Made by a program: the position numbers and the translations under genes | In this document: piece by piece, positions 29,056 through 36,422 of the stretch | Layout of the letters: each line of letters begins with the position of its first letter | Position numbering within the stretch: position 1 is the stretch's first letter | The notes under the pieces: model-generated | Told to the model about the DNA's origin: nothing | Databases searched by the model: none | What the model saw: the letters and a program-made list of their open reading frames with translations, nothing else | Source of the DNA: a virus | Strand: one strand, 5' to 3' | DNA length: 39,695 nucleotides | IMG/VR virus record: IMGVR_UViG_3300028654_000034 | Span: 1 to 39,695 of that record

Positions 29056-30033
29056 ATGAAAGCCAAAACAATCGTTGCCATTCTTTCCAAGCGTTTCGCC
29101 AATTATCTCGAATCGATCGAAGACGAGGCGGTCAGAAAGATCGTGGCTGACAACTCGATCATCACTGGTGGCAGCATCGTCTCGATGCTCTGCAACGAGA
29201 ACATCAGCGACTTTGACATTTATTTTCGCACGCCGGACGCCGCGGAGGCCGTCGCCCACTACTACGTCAAGAAACTGCTCGAGAGCCCTCCGCCCTGCTT
29301 CAAAAACAGCCCGACCCACACGGTCAAGGTGAGTGTCTTGCGCGAAGATGACCGGGTGAAGATCGTGGTGAAGTCGGCGGGAGTGGCGGGCACCGAACAG
29401 CCGCAGGAAAACTACCAGTATTTTGAGGGGATACCCGATAGTGAGTCGGCCGCGCAGGAGGCCGCCGCCTATGTCGAAGGAGCCACCGCGAACATCGAGG
29501 CTTTGGATGAAGAGCCGGGGTCGCGGCTCGAGCAGACGGCGCCGGAAGATCCTAAGGCCCCGAAGAGATACCGGGTGCTGTTCGTCACCAGCAACGCGAT
29601 CACCTTGGCGAACAAAGTGCAGCTGGTCATCAGGTTCACCGGGGAGCCCGACGAGATCCACAAGAACTACGATTTTGTCCACTGCACGAACTACTGGACG
29701 AGCTGGGACAAGAAACTCACGCTGCGCAAGGAGGCGCTTGAGGCGATCTTGTCGCGAGAACTTAGATACACCGGCAGCCGCTATCCCATCTGCTCGATGA
29801 TCCGCACGCGGAAGTTCATCAAGCGTGGCTGGACGATCAACGCCGGCCAGTTTGTGAAGATGGCGTGGCAGGTCAGCGAGCTGGACTTGAAGGACGTCAA
29901 CGTGCTCGAGGAGCAACTGGTTGGGGTCGATGCTGCCTATTTCGGTCAACTGATCGAACTGCTGCGCAAGAGCGAGCACCCCGACAAAGTCGACGGCAAT
30001 TACCTGATGACGATCATCGACCGGCTCTTCTGA
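29056..30033 (+). CDS. Nucleotidyltransferase-fold protein (polymerase beta-type motif), function unknown
   Basis: The product has 325 residues from ATG 29056. IITGGSIVSMLCNENISDFD and IYFRTP at residues 35-60 contain the nucleotidyltransferase signature hGGS-x(11)-DhDhY (G38, S40, D52, D54). The third carboxylate is not certain. A variable acidic insertion at about 115-175 (DSESAAQEAAAYVEGATANI, DEEPGSRLEQTAPEDPKAPK) precedes a second conserved half with HKNYDFVHCTNYWTSWDKKL and ALEAILSRELRYTGSRYPIC. I recognise this family from many phages, usually near recombination genes, with no established substrate. It could add nucleotides to tRNA, RNA or protein, or be a template-independent DNA transferase. 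It is first in the recombination operon. Confidence 0.65.
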   Translation: MKAKTIVAILSKRFANYLESIEDEAVRKIVADNSIITGGSIVSMLCNENISDFDIYFRTPDAAEAVAHYYVKKLLESPPPCFKNSPTHTVKVSVLREDDRVKIVVKSAGVAGTEQPQENYQYFEGIPDSESAAQEAAAYVEGATANIEALDEEPGSRLEQTAPEDPKAPKRYRVLFVTSNAITLANKVQLVIRFTGEPDEIHKNYDFVHCTNYWTSWDKKLTLRKEALEAILSRELRYTGSRYPICSMIRTRKFIKRGWTINAGQFVKMAWQVSELDLKDVNVLEEQLVGVDAAYFGQLIELLRKSEHPDKVDGNYLMTIIDRLF

Positions 30034-30090
30034 TCACCCAAACACTTTCGATCGCCCTACTGATTAACCAATGGGCATCGTACTACCAAC

Positions 30091-31368
30091 ATGAATACAC
30101 CGACAGAAACCATCACGCCTGAGGTGATGCAGGACAACGCGCCCGCCGAGCAAAGCAAGCTGGCGGTCATCGGCAAGGAACAGGGACTGGCGCCCAGCGA
30201 CGTCGCCTCCCTCGAGAAGGCGTTCGCGCCTCTCTTTCAAGAAGCAGATTCTTGGGCGAAGCAAGTCGCCATGATCAAGGTCACCGATGCCAGCCAGACC
30301 GCCATGATGAAGATGGCCCGTACTGCCCGGCTGGGACTGAAGGAGATCAGAGTCAAGGCCGACAAGGTGCGCAAGAGCCTCAAGGATGATGTCGTGAGGC
30401 GCGGGAGGGCCATCGACGGGGCGTATGCGCTCGTTGAATACGTCTGCAAGCCTTTGGAGCAACAGCTGCAGGAGCAGGAGGATTACATCGAGCTGCAGGA
30501 GGCCAAGCGGAAGGGCGAATTGAAGGCGATCCGCGGCGAGCAAATGACCGCGCTGGGCGCCGATCCCACGCTCTATGCCCTCGGCGAGATGAGTGAGGAG
30601 ACCTGGCAGCAACTTTACAGCGGGATCCAACTGGCCAAGAAGCAGGCCGAGGAAACCGCCAAGCGGCTGGAGGCCGAGAAGATCGCACGCGAGACTGCGG
30701 AACTGAAGGCTCGCGAGGAGCAGCGGCTGGAGAACGAGCGGCTCAAGAAGGAGGCGGCGGAGAAGGAAGCCGCGCTCGAGGCGGAGCGCAAGGCTGCCGC
30801 GCAGGCTGCGAAGGAAGCTGCGGCGAAGGCGAAGAAGGAGCGGGAAGCCCTGGAGGCCAAGGCAAGGGCTGAACGCGAAGCGGTCGAAGCGCACGCCAAA
30901 GCGGAGCGGGAGATCGAGCGCAAAGCCGCCGATGAAGCGTTCCGGAAGTTTCGCAAGGAAGAGCAAGACCGGGCTCTTGCCGCCGCCGCTGCTGCTCAGA
31001 AGGAGCAAGACCGGCTGCGCGAACTGGCGGCGCTCGAACAGAAGAAAGCCGATGACGCCCGGGCCAAGGCTGAGTCTGAGGCCCACAAGCAGCGCGTAGC
31101 TCGCGAACTGGTGGAGGCTGAGATTGCTGCCATGAAAGAGCGGGAGGCTAAAGCGGCGGACGCTTTTCTGGCCGCGAAGGCAGCAAAGGCGCAACGTCCC
31201 GAGGCAGACCAACTGCGCGACTTCGCGACTCAACTGCGGTCGATCCCGCATCCCAAGCTCATGTCGGAAGCTGGCATCGCTCTCAGCGTGAAGCTCTCCC
31301 AGCAGGTCACCAAGTTCTGCCAATGGATCGAGGCCCAGGCCGCAACGCTGGAGGATCCAATGTCATGA
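30091..31368 (+). CDS. Long coiled-coil protein of the recombination operon
   Basis: The product has 425 residues. Residues 1-130 form a helical domain (SLEKAFAPLFQEADSWAKQV, RLGLKEIRVKADKVRKSLKD). Residues about 150-370 are a continuous charged coiled coil rich in Glu, Lys, Ala and Arg. The final 50 residues (LRDFATQLRSIPHPKLMSEA) form a small domain. The first domain resembles the phage family that accompanies RecE/RecT or Erf genes (DUF1351-like), but I am not certain. It could be a scaffold for the exonuclease and the Sak4-like ATPase. The 57-base gap before it lacks a clear ribosome site. A long antisense open frame over the coiled coil is a composition artefact. Confidence 0.6.
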   Translation: MNTPTETITPEVMQDNAPAEQSKLAVIGKEQGLAPSDVASLEKAFAPLFQEADSWAKQVAMIKVTDASQTAMMKMARTARLGLKEIRVKADKVRKSLKDDVVRRGRAIDGAYALVEYVCKPLEQQLQEQEDYIELQEAKRKGELKAIRGEQMTALGADPTLYALGEMSEETWQQLYSGIQLAKKQAEETAKRLEAEKIARETAELKAREEQRLENERLKKEAAEKEAALEAERKAAAQAAKEAAAKAKKEREALEAKARAEREAVEAHAKAEREIERKAADEAFRKFRKEEQDRALAAAAAAQKEQDRLRELAALEQKKADDARAKAESEAHKQRVARELVEAEIAAMKEREAKAADAFLAAKAAKAQRPEADQLRDFATQLRSIPHPKLMSEAGIALSVKLSQQVTKFCQWIEAQAATLEDPMS

Positions 31369-32249
31369 AAGCTGGATTCATCAGCATCAACGAGCGCGAT
31401 TACCACGCCGACAAGATCGGCGAGATCCCGACGCTCAACCACGGGACCGCCACGACGCTCGTCGCGAAGAGCCCCGAACACGCCTGGCAGGAACATCCCC
31501 GATTCGGCGCAGCGAGCAAGGAGGAGACCAACGAGATGTCGTTCGGAGACGTCGTCCACCAATTGATCCTCGGGAAGGGACAGGGCATTGCTATCTTCGA
31601 GGGTAAGACCTGGCAGGGGAAGGAGGCCGGTGCCTTCTGGGATCATGCGGTGTCCCTCGGCAAGACCCCGGTGCTGCTCAAGGTCTTCAAGCGGGCGGAG
31701 GCCTGCTGCGCGGCATTCCGGGCTAAGATCGCGAAGTTCCCCGAGCTCCAAGTGCAGTTCGGCTTGGGGCGATCCGAGCAGGTCATGGTCTGGAACGAGG
31801 GGCCCGTCTGGTTCCGGGCCATGTGCGACAAGCTGTTCATCGACGAGGGCGCGCACAAGGCGGTGATCTTCGACGTGAAGACAACGGACGACGCGCGCGA
31901 GCGGTGTTTCGCCAACAAGGTCCGGGGATTTGGCTATGATTTGCAATTCGCGCAATACACCTACGGCCTCCAAGCGCTGCGACCGGATCTCGCCGGCCGG
32001 GTCCGGTTCATCTTCCTGACCATCGAGACGAGCCCGCCATTCGCTCTGGTGCCCTACGAGCTCGATGGTGAGTGGCGTGCCATCGGTGTCAGCCGCTACT
32101 GCCGCGCGATCAGCCTGTGGACGGAATGCCTCAAGCAGAACCGATGGCCCGGGCTGGCCGCTGACATTGTGAAGATCGTCCCCAAGAGCTGGGAACTGAC
32201 GATGGAGTTCGGCGAGGAATCTCTCGGCGAGAAGATGGAGAAACTGTAA
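31365..32249 (+). CDS. RecE-like PD-(D/E)XK exonuclease (DUF3799/YqaJ-related)
   Basis: The product has 294 residues from the ATG that overlaps the previous stop. Nuclease core motifs are visible in order: FGDVVHQLIL (His 65), an acidic SEQVMVW at 137-143, MCDKLFID (Asp 155), VIFDVKTTDD (Asp 170, Lys 172), and YDLQFAQYTYGL (Gln 194, Tyr 198). This is the Cas4/RecB/RecE-type arrangement H...D...DxK...QxxxY. Such enzymes degrade the 5' strand of double-stranded ends to give 3' tails for annealing. The next gene is a Sak4-like ATPase, one base after the stop. The full set of catalytic residues makes activity likely. Confidence 0.8.
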   Translation: MKAGFISINERDYHADKIGEIPTLNHGTATTLVAKSPEHAWQEHPRFGAASKEETNEMSFGDVVHQLILGKGQGIAIFEGKTWQGKEAGAFWDHAVSLGKTPVLLKVFKRAEACCAAFRAKIAKFPELQVQFGLGRSEQVMVWNEGPVWFRAMCDKLFIDEGAHKAVIFDVKTTDDARERCFANKVRGFGYDLQFAQYTYGLQALRPDLAGRVRFIFLTIETSPPFALVPYELDGEWRAIGVSRYCRAISLWTECLKQNRWPGLAADIVKIVPKSWELTMEFGEESLGEKMEKL

Positions 32250-32250
32250 A

Positions 32251-33234
32251 ATGACCACACGAACATTCACAGACGAACAGGCGTCGCGGCAATCGGTCCC
32301 ATTGCTCCTTGGCATCGCAGGTTGCTCGGGCAGTGGGAAAACTTTCTCGGCGCTGAGGCTCGCGGCCGGCATGCAGCGGGTTATTGGCGGCGAGATATTT
32401 TTTATTGATACAGAGCACCGAAGGGGCCTGCACTACGCCGACTACTTCAAGTTCCGGCACGTCAACTTCGAGCCTCCGTTTGGACCTCTCGACTACCTCC
32501 GCGCGATCGAGTACTGCGTTGGGAAGGGGGCTAAGATATTGGTGATCGACTCGATGACCCATGAACACGCATCAGAGGGCGGCGTAATGGACCGATCCGA
32601 GAAGTTCCTCGAGCAACGCTGTGGCGACGACGAGCGGGCGCGCGACAAGATGTTCATGCTCTCGCTCAAGGCTCCAAAGCTAGAACGGCGCAAGCTGAAC
32701 ACGGCTATCGTGCAGATGGGGATCAACTCGATTTTTTGCTATCGAGCTACGGATCGCGTAAAGCCGGTGCAGGGGCAGGGCATCAAGCATATTGGCTGGC
32801 AACCGGAAACCACCAGCCCGCTGGTCTACGAGATGGCGCAGTGCTTCCTGCTTCCGCCAGGATCGGACGGCCGGCCGGAACTGAATCCCGCGGAGAACGC
32901 CGAGAAGATGCTGACTAAGACGCCGGCCCAGTTCCGCGAGTGGTTCAAGCCGGGCTTCCAGCTCAACGAGGATCTCGGCCAGAAGATGGCGGAGTGGGCG
33001 CGCGGGCCCGTGGGCGCCGCGGAGCCACCTCCTGCGGCCACTCCAGAGTTCGTTGCGCCGGCCGGCTGGGAAAACTGGAGCGACGAGGAGCGCGGTGACA
33101 ACCGGGCGCATGCCGGCACCCCCGAGTTCCGGGCGTGGTGGAAGACGCTGTCGGCTGAGGCCAAGCTGAAACTCCAAACCAAGACTCACGAGTGGGGAGA
33201 AGTCGCGAAAGATGCCGATGCCCGCAAAGGTTAG
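32251..33234 (+). CDS. Sak4-like RecA-fold ATPase (single-strand annealing/recombination)
   Basis: The product has 327 residues. Walker A GCSGSGKT is at residues 24-31 and Walker B ILVIDSM at about 95-102, in a small RecA-like core (AAA_24 style). EIFFIDTEHRRGL is the second acidic motif and NSIFCYRATDRVK the strand-4 region. The C-terminal 110 residues have KTPAQFREWFKPGFQLNEDL, a Pro-rich linker and a Trp-rich WENWSDEERGD. Phage Sak4 proteins are RecA relatives that act with SSB or an exonuclease. The neighbours (RecE-like upstream, RusA-like downstream) fit a phage recombination cassette. The start lies one base after the preceding stop. Its exact activity is inferred from family and neighbourhood. 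Confidence 0.75.
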   Translation: MTTRTFTDEQASRQSVPLLLGIAGCSGSGKTFSALRLAAGMQRVIGGEIFFIDTEHRRGLHYADYFKFRHVNFEPPFGPLDYLRAIEYCVGKGAKILVIDSMTHEHASEGGVMDRSEKFLEQRCGDDERARDKMFMLSLKAPKLERRKLNTAIVQMGINSIFCYRATDRVKPVQGQGIKHIGWQPETTSPLVYEMAQCFLLPPGSDGRPELNPAENAEKMLTKTPAQFREWFKPGFQLNEDLGQKMAEWARGPVGAAEPPPAATPEFVAPAGWENWSDEERGDNRAHAGTPEFRAWWKTLSAEAKLKLQTKTHEWGEVAKDADARKG

Positions 33235-33595
33235 TGAGGCGGTTCGCCGTCTCAATCCCGGGGTATTCGATGAAAATACGCATCGTGCTAGAAGGGTATC
33301 GAACCCCGTCTCCAAACAGGCTGTACCGCCGGCATTGGTCCGCTCTGACCAAGGTGCGCAAGGAAGCGCATCAGGCGGTACAGCTCGCCCTCATGTCTCC
33401 ATCGTGCTTTACCGTTGTGGAACCCAGCTCGACACCGACCAGAAGTACGCCTCAGTGAAGTGGATCTTAGATGCCCTTGTCGAGTGTGGCCAGTTGCCAG
33501 GAGACAAAGAGGGCGACATCACGCTCGAGGTGAGCCAAGAGAGAGTAGCCCACCGCAAAGAAGAAAAGACAGTCGTTGAAATAACCACCCCGTGA
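33212..33595 (+). CDS. RusA-like Holliday-junction resolvase, C-terminal half in this frame
   Basis: The frame gives 127 residues. From about residue 62 it reads VSIVLYRCGTQLDTDQKYAS then VKWILDALVECGQLPGDKEG, which is the RusA catalytic core: strand, L-D-x-D (normally followed by Asn, here Gln), helix KxxLDALxxxG, then acidic residues, and closing in VAHRKEEKTVVEI. Residues 1-60 of this frame match no RusA element, while another frame over the same bases (33270-33458) encodes a good RusA N-terminus. One explanation is a one-base frame change around 33380-33440. Single-domain RusA-type relatives with unrelated N-termini also exist in phages, so this frame alone might be functional. The start may be 33212 or 33218; both overlap the ATPase gene. 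Confidence 0.55.
   Translation: MPMPAKVSEAVRRLNPGVFDENTHRARRVSNPVSKQAVPPALVRSDQGAQGSASGGTARPHVSIVLYRCGTQLDTDQKYASVKWILDALVECGQLPGDKEGDITLEVSQERVAHRKEEKTVVEITTP
33270..33458 (+). pseudogene. RusA-like N-terminal half in an overlapping frame (possible frameshifted part of the resolvase)
   Basis: From ATG 33270 this frame encodes MKIRIVLEGYRTPSPNRLYR then RHWSALTKVRKEAHQAVQLA. This matches the N-terminal strand and PSxNxLYRxHW motif of RusA-type resolvases. After about residue 42 the frame becomes unlike the family (SSTPTRSTPQ) and stops at 33458. The missing catalytic part is found one frame away (-1) at 33395-33595. Possible readings are an indel in this genome or its sequence, a programmed -1 shift (no classic slippery heptamer seen), or chance overlap. 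Confidence 0.5.
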
Positions 33596-33732
33596 ACCCC
33601 ACGCTTAAAACCACGCTGATCATCGGAGCCGTGCTTGCGCTATCGCTCATTGCAGCGGTGCTCCACGAGTTCATGACGTGGCCGAAAGCCAAGGACGATC
33701 CGGCCAACAAAATCGACTACGACGAAACATGA
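33592..33732 (+). CDS. Small single-span membrane protein
   Basis: The 46-residue protein starts at a GTG overlapping the resolvase stop (GTGA) and ends in an ATGA overlap with the HNH gene. It has a hydrophobic span (TLIIGAVLALSLIAAVL) and a charged tail (WPKAKDDPANKIDYDET). Topology N-in/C-out or the reverse is not settled. Its presence inside the recombination operon is unexplained. Confidence 0.5.
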   Translation: MNPTLKTTLIIGAVLALSLIAAVLHEFMTWPKAKDDPANKIDYDET

Positions 33733-34271
33733 GAAACGAAATGCAATTGCACGACGAAAGAGGAAGATGGGCGGAAGGGCCTGACGCTAGAACGCGCTTT
33801 ATGGCGAAGGTTAGGAAAGGATCAACCGACGCTGATTGCTGGATCTGGACCGCAGGCACAAGGACGAATGGGTATGGGCAATTTTACTTACATGGTGCCG
33901 ATACGCAGGCTCATCGTACCGCTTGGCTGATATTTAAAGGGCCGATTCCTGATGGACTGTATGTGTGTCACCACTGCGATGTCAGGTTATGCGTTAATCC
34001 TGCCCATTTGTTCCTTGGTACTGGGACTGACAACCAACTAGATTGCTCATCTAAAGGACGCTGTTTTCTGCAGCGATACCCTGAACGTTCACCAACGCGC
34101 AAATTAACCGAGGCGCAGGTACGGGAAATCATGAGTCTGAAAGGGCAACAGTCTGGTTGCGCGCTTGGGAGGAAATTCGGAGTATCAGATCACTCGATTT
34201 ACAGTATATGGAACGGTAGCAAATGGCGGCATTTGGCCCTAACTCCCGTTGCGTCGCAGAACCGAGACTAG
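33729..34271 (+). CDS. HNH homing-type endonuclease with C-terminal DNA-binding helix-turn-helix
   Basis: The product has 180 residues from ATG 33729. The N-terminal HNH_3-type nuclease shows CWIWTAGTRTNGYGQFYL, AHRTAWLIFKGPIPDGL and VCHHCDVRLCVNPAHLFLGT; the His of CHHC, the Asn of VNPAH and the final His form the HNH site. The C-terminus SPTRKLTEAQVREIMSLKGQ and LGRKFGVSDHSIYSIWNGSK is a resolvase-like helix-turn-helix typical of group I homing endonucleases in phages. The base composition is more AT-rich than its neighbours, in line with mobility. I see no intron around it, so it is probably a freestanding (moron) endonuclease. Confidence 0.85.
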   Translation: MRNEMQLHDERGRWAEGPDARTRFMAKVRKGSTDADCWIWTAGTRTNGYGQFYLHGADTQAHRTAWLIFKGPIPDGLYVCHHCDVRLCVNPAHLFLGTGTDNQLDCSSKGRCFLQRYPERSPTRKLTEAQVREIMSLKGQQSGCALGRKFGVSDHSIYSIWNGSKWRHLALTPVASQNRD

Positions 34272-34282
34272 AAAGGAACAAC

Positions 34283-34984
34283 GTGAACGTCCAAACATAT
34301 GAACCTTGTGGATTCGGAATGCACACTGTCATGGAGAGTGGCAGTTATGTCCTGACAAATGAGTATCGTAAGCTGGAGGCCGAGCTTGATGTTGCGCGGG
34401 CGGTGATCGCGGCTAAGGACCAAGCACTAGAAATGATGAAGGACATTTTGCGAAAGAACTCATGGGGTCCGTACAACGTGCGCCCCGTCGTTGCGCTGGC
34501 AGAGCAAGCTCTGGCCCTGACGCCCGCGAGCGGGGACAAGGAGATTATTGACCAATTCCAGATCGAAACGATTCGTCATGCAGCAAACGCGATCTTCAAT
34601 CAACTGTCAGAAGCACATGCTTGCCACGGGACCGAACAGGGGCAGAAGGCAATACTAGTCGCGCAACGACTTGCCGATTTGATCGTACAATCTAAAGCCG
34701 CAGGTGCCGCCATCAACGCCGCCCGGAGCGAGGGCAAGGAGGAACTTTGGCTGGTATGGAGCAACGAGCATGGCGCGTGGTGGGGGCCGAACGAATCGGG
34801 CTACTACACCGATATCAGGAGCGCGGGAAGGTACAGGAAAGAGAAGGCCATGGAGTGTGCTGATTCGCGCAGCCATATCAAGAGGAAGCTTCCTCCTGAA
34901 GTGATAATCTCGGAACGTGACGCAATGGCGGGAATAGATCCGAACGCCGCCCGTCCCGCGGGCAAGGAGGGGAACAGGCCATGA
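34283..34984 (+). CDS. Phage protein with C-terminal WSNEHGAWW domain, unknown
   Basis: The product has 233 residues from GTG 34283, which follows an AAAGGA ribosome site by 5 bases; this decides the start over ATG 34223. The first part is helical (YRKLEAELDVARAVIAAKDQ, coiled-coil like). The end holds LWLVWSNEHGAWWGPNESGY and TDIRSAGRYRKEKAMECADS, a domain found in many phage proteins (WSxEHxAWWxPxxxGYTxDxxxAGRYxxxEA). The domain has no known enzyme activity. It may be an inhibitor or binder that phages attach to different partners. The next gene is coupled by ATGA. Confidence 0.65.
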   Translation: MNVQTYEPCGFGMHTVMESGSYVLTNEYRKLEAELDVARAVIAAKDQALEMMKDILRKNSWGPYNVRPVVALAEQALALTPASGDKEIIDQFQIETIRHAANAIFNQLSEAHACHGTEQGQKAILVAQRLADLIVQSKAAGAAINAARSEGKEELWLVWSNEHGAWWGPNESGYYTDIRSAGRYRKEKAMECADSRSHIKRKLPPEVIISERDAMAGIDPNAARPAGKEGNRP

Positions 34985-35274
34985 GCGTAGGAGGCAAAGT
35001 AATCGAAACGATCGACACGGGTACTCGCGTGTGGATCAACACCAAAGAGAAACCGGAGTATCATTCGGAATGCGCAATCTACGTCGAGCGCACTCCGGCA
35101 GCGCTTGCTGTCTCCGAAGGCGACATTGTCTGGTGGCAAGGAGCCTATGCCATGTGGACCCCAAAGAATCAGCACGGTAAGACCTACACCAAAACAGACA
35201 TGAAACTGAAACGAATCGGTTTCTCTGGCGTATCTCGTCCCGCAACCCCGCCGGTCGCCCGGCCTGAAAGGTAA
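34981..35274 (+). CDS. Small phage protein with VWWQG motif, unknown
   Basis: The product has 97 residues from the ATG overlapping the preceding stop. It starts MSVGGKVIETIDTGTRVWIN and has VSEGDIVWWQGAYAMWTPKN, a small beta-barrel-like pattern that I have seen in other phage accessory genes. The tail is basic and Pro-rich. It may bind nucleic acid. No function assigned. Confidence 0.55.
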   Translation: MSVGGKVIETIDTGTRVWINTKEKPEYHSECAIYVERTPAALAVSEGDIVWWQGAYAMWTPKNQHGKTYTKTDMKLKRIGFSGVSRPATPPVARPER

Positions 35275-35275
35275 G

Positions 35276-35440
35276 ATGAAAAAAGCAAACGCAGACTACT
35301 GGAAATATCGGCTGGAATGCGAGAAGGCCGATCATCGAGACACAAAACACGACTTCGCTAACTCAGTAAACCTTCAGCGCCATGAGATCATGCGGCTGCA
35401 GAAGATTATCGAGCGAGCAAAGAAAGCCCTAAACAAATGA
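35276..35440 (+). CDS. Small helical protein, unknown
   Basis: The 54-residue product starts MKKANADYWKYRLECEKADH and ends with RLQKIIERAKKALNK, a Lys/Arg-rich helix pair. A good ribosome site (AAAGG) lies 6 bases before the ATG. It overlaps the next gene by ATGA. Probably a helical hairpin; unknown. Confidence 0.55.
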   Translation: MKKANADYWKYRLECEKADHRDTKHDFANSVNLQRHEIMRLQKIIERAKKALNK

Positions 35441-35736
35441 CCGCTAAAATCAAGCCGACAAAGCCCCACCGCCCGGTCAAGGCGTGGTTCAACCCCATCC
35501 TCATTATAGCCGATGAGCATCACGTTGAAGGCGACCTGCCCTGCGTGATCGTGCCCACCGACCCGGCCAGCGTCGAGTCCATGGTCGAGAAGATGGCGAA
35601 GGCTCTCTATGTGGACACCAATGGGCACATGGAATGGGGATCATGGGATTCCTGCAACGAGGAATGCAAAGAAGCATGTCGCGAGTCAGCCCGCGCCGCC
35701 TTGACTGCTCTCCACCCCAACCTGAAACGGAAATAG
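35437..35736 (+). CDS. Small acidic protein, unknown
   Basis: The product has 99 residues starting MTAKIKPTKPHRPVKAWFNP. It contains ADEHHVEGDLPCVIVPTDPA and a C-terminal helix SCNEECKEACRESARAALTA with three Cys. The pattern 'beta strand plus EGD plus amphipathic helix' is not one I can name. It is coupled by ATGA to the preceding gene. Unknown. Confidence 0.5.
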   Translation: MTAKIKPTKPHRPVKAWFNPILIIADEHHVEGDLPCVIVPTDPASVESMVEKMAKALYVDTNGHMEWGSWDSCNEECKEACRESARAALTALHPNLKRK

Positions 35737-35739
35737 CTT

Positions 35740-35964
35740 ATGAAAATACCTGAAACAATCCTGAGCTGCCCGTTCTGCGGCAGTCTTGAAGTCGAAATCT
35801 GCCGCACCAACCCCGACGCCTGTTGGGTCGCGTGCGCAAACGAATATTGCGAAGCGGAAACCAAATCCCATCGGACGCGTAGCGGAGCAATTCGCTACTG
35901 GAACACCCGAGCCATCCGATGCGAGACGGCGACCGTAATTCAAGATGACGATAAACGGAAATGA
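35740..35964 (+). CDS. Lar-like zinc ribbon (restriction-alleviation family)
   Basis: The product has 74 residues. CPFCGSLEVEICRTNPDACW, VACANEYCEAETKSHRTRSG and AIRYWNTRA give the Lar order: CPFCGS, a second Cys set (C..C/C), an acidic stretch, and AIxxWNxR at the end. Lar proteins of Rac prophage dampen type I restriction; many phages carry such small CPFCG..WNxR proteins with unproven roles. A four-Cys zinc site is likely. The spacing and size fit well. It precedes a signal-peptide mini-gene by ATGA. Confidence 0.65.
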   Translation: MKIPETILSCPFCGSLEVEICRTNPDACWVACANEYCEAETKSHRTRSGAIRYWNTRAIRCETATVIQDDDKRK

Positions 35965-36029
35965 CCCGCGCCATCCTGCTGCTCCTGCTGGCCGTCCCGT
36001 GTTTCGCTCAGGTTGACGATGCGCTATGA
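35961..36029 (+). pseudogene. Signal-peptide-only mini-gene, resembling a truncated lysis-enzyme start
   Basis: The frame encodes only 22 residues: MTRAILLLLLAVPCFA, a complete signal peptide with AxA-like site, followed by QVDDAL and a stop. The full lytic transglycosylase at 36704 begins with a similar signal and then QVDEARLL. The next gene (36026) starts with the bases ATGAAAACACC, as does the gene that follows the real transglycosylase (37066). So this looks like a deleted duplicate of the transglycosylase plus follower pair. Alternatively it is a real secreted or membrane peptide. Confidence 0.45.
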
Positions 36030-36316
36030 AAACACCTGACAGGAAAGGCGTATGGTCATGGAGTTACCTTCAACCCTGCATCGAATCATCCTACCCGGTA
36101 CATATGCAGCCACGCCGACTCCCGAAACCCACAGTCATAACCCAGGAGGTTGATGTTTACGAAGGCCCTAACGGCTCCCTCTGTGTCTGGGGTGAAGACA
36201 TCGGCATGGTTAACTACGAACAGAATATCACCCACGGTGATGAAATGCTCGGCCATGTCATGGCAAGCCTGCTAGACGGGGAATGGAAGTTTTTGCACCC
36301 TTTAGATGTCACCTAA
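36026..36316 (+). CDS. Small protein, unknown
   Basis: The product has 96 residues starting MKTPDRKGVWSWSYLQPCIE. It has the centre VITQEVDVYEGPNGSLCVWG and EMLGHVMASLLDGEWKFLH. A small alpha/beta domain is likely. The ATG overlaps the previous stop (ATGA). The gene is followed by a 106-base AT-rich gap with an extended -10 promoter, so the operon may be split there. Unknown. Confidence 0.5.
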   Translation: MKTPDRKGVWSWSYLQPCIESSYPVHMQPRRLPKPTVITQEVDVYEGPNGSLCVWGEDIGMVNYEQNITHGDEMLGHVMASLLDGEWKFLHPLDVT

Positions 36317-36406
36317 AAACCGTGTCAAGCATTATTTTCAAGATCGTGTAATCATCAACTTGTGAAGTCGGAACCGTCTAAAACGTACATTTAAGAAAAG
36401 CTGATA

Positions 36407-36415
36407 TGGTATAAT
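36407..36415 (+). promoter_or_regulatory. Extended -10 promoter, apparently leaderless
   Basis: TGGTATAAT at 36407-36415 is a perfect extended -10 (TGnTATAAT). The ATG of the next gene is at 36423, so the transcript would start on or next to it, with no room for a ribosome site. The 106-base gap (36317-36422) is AT-rich; a -35 box is not clear, which suits an extended -10 promoter. It would drive the lysis-region genes. Confidence 0.7.
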
Positions 36416-36422
36416 ACGCGCG

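Noticed and set aside
29014-29979. A 321-codon minus-strand frame over the nucleotidyltransferase gene
   Set aside because: Shadow of the sense gene; Arg/Leu/Asp-rich, motif-free, and it would run through the early control region.
30064-31323. A 419-codon Leu-rich open frame antisense to the coiled-coil gene
   Set aside because: Leu/Arg runs are the complement of Glu/Lys/Gln/Ala codons of a coiled coil. There is no plausible start region or neighbour coupling.
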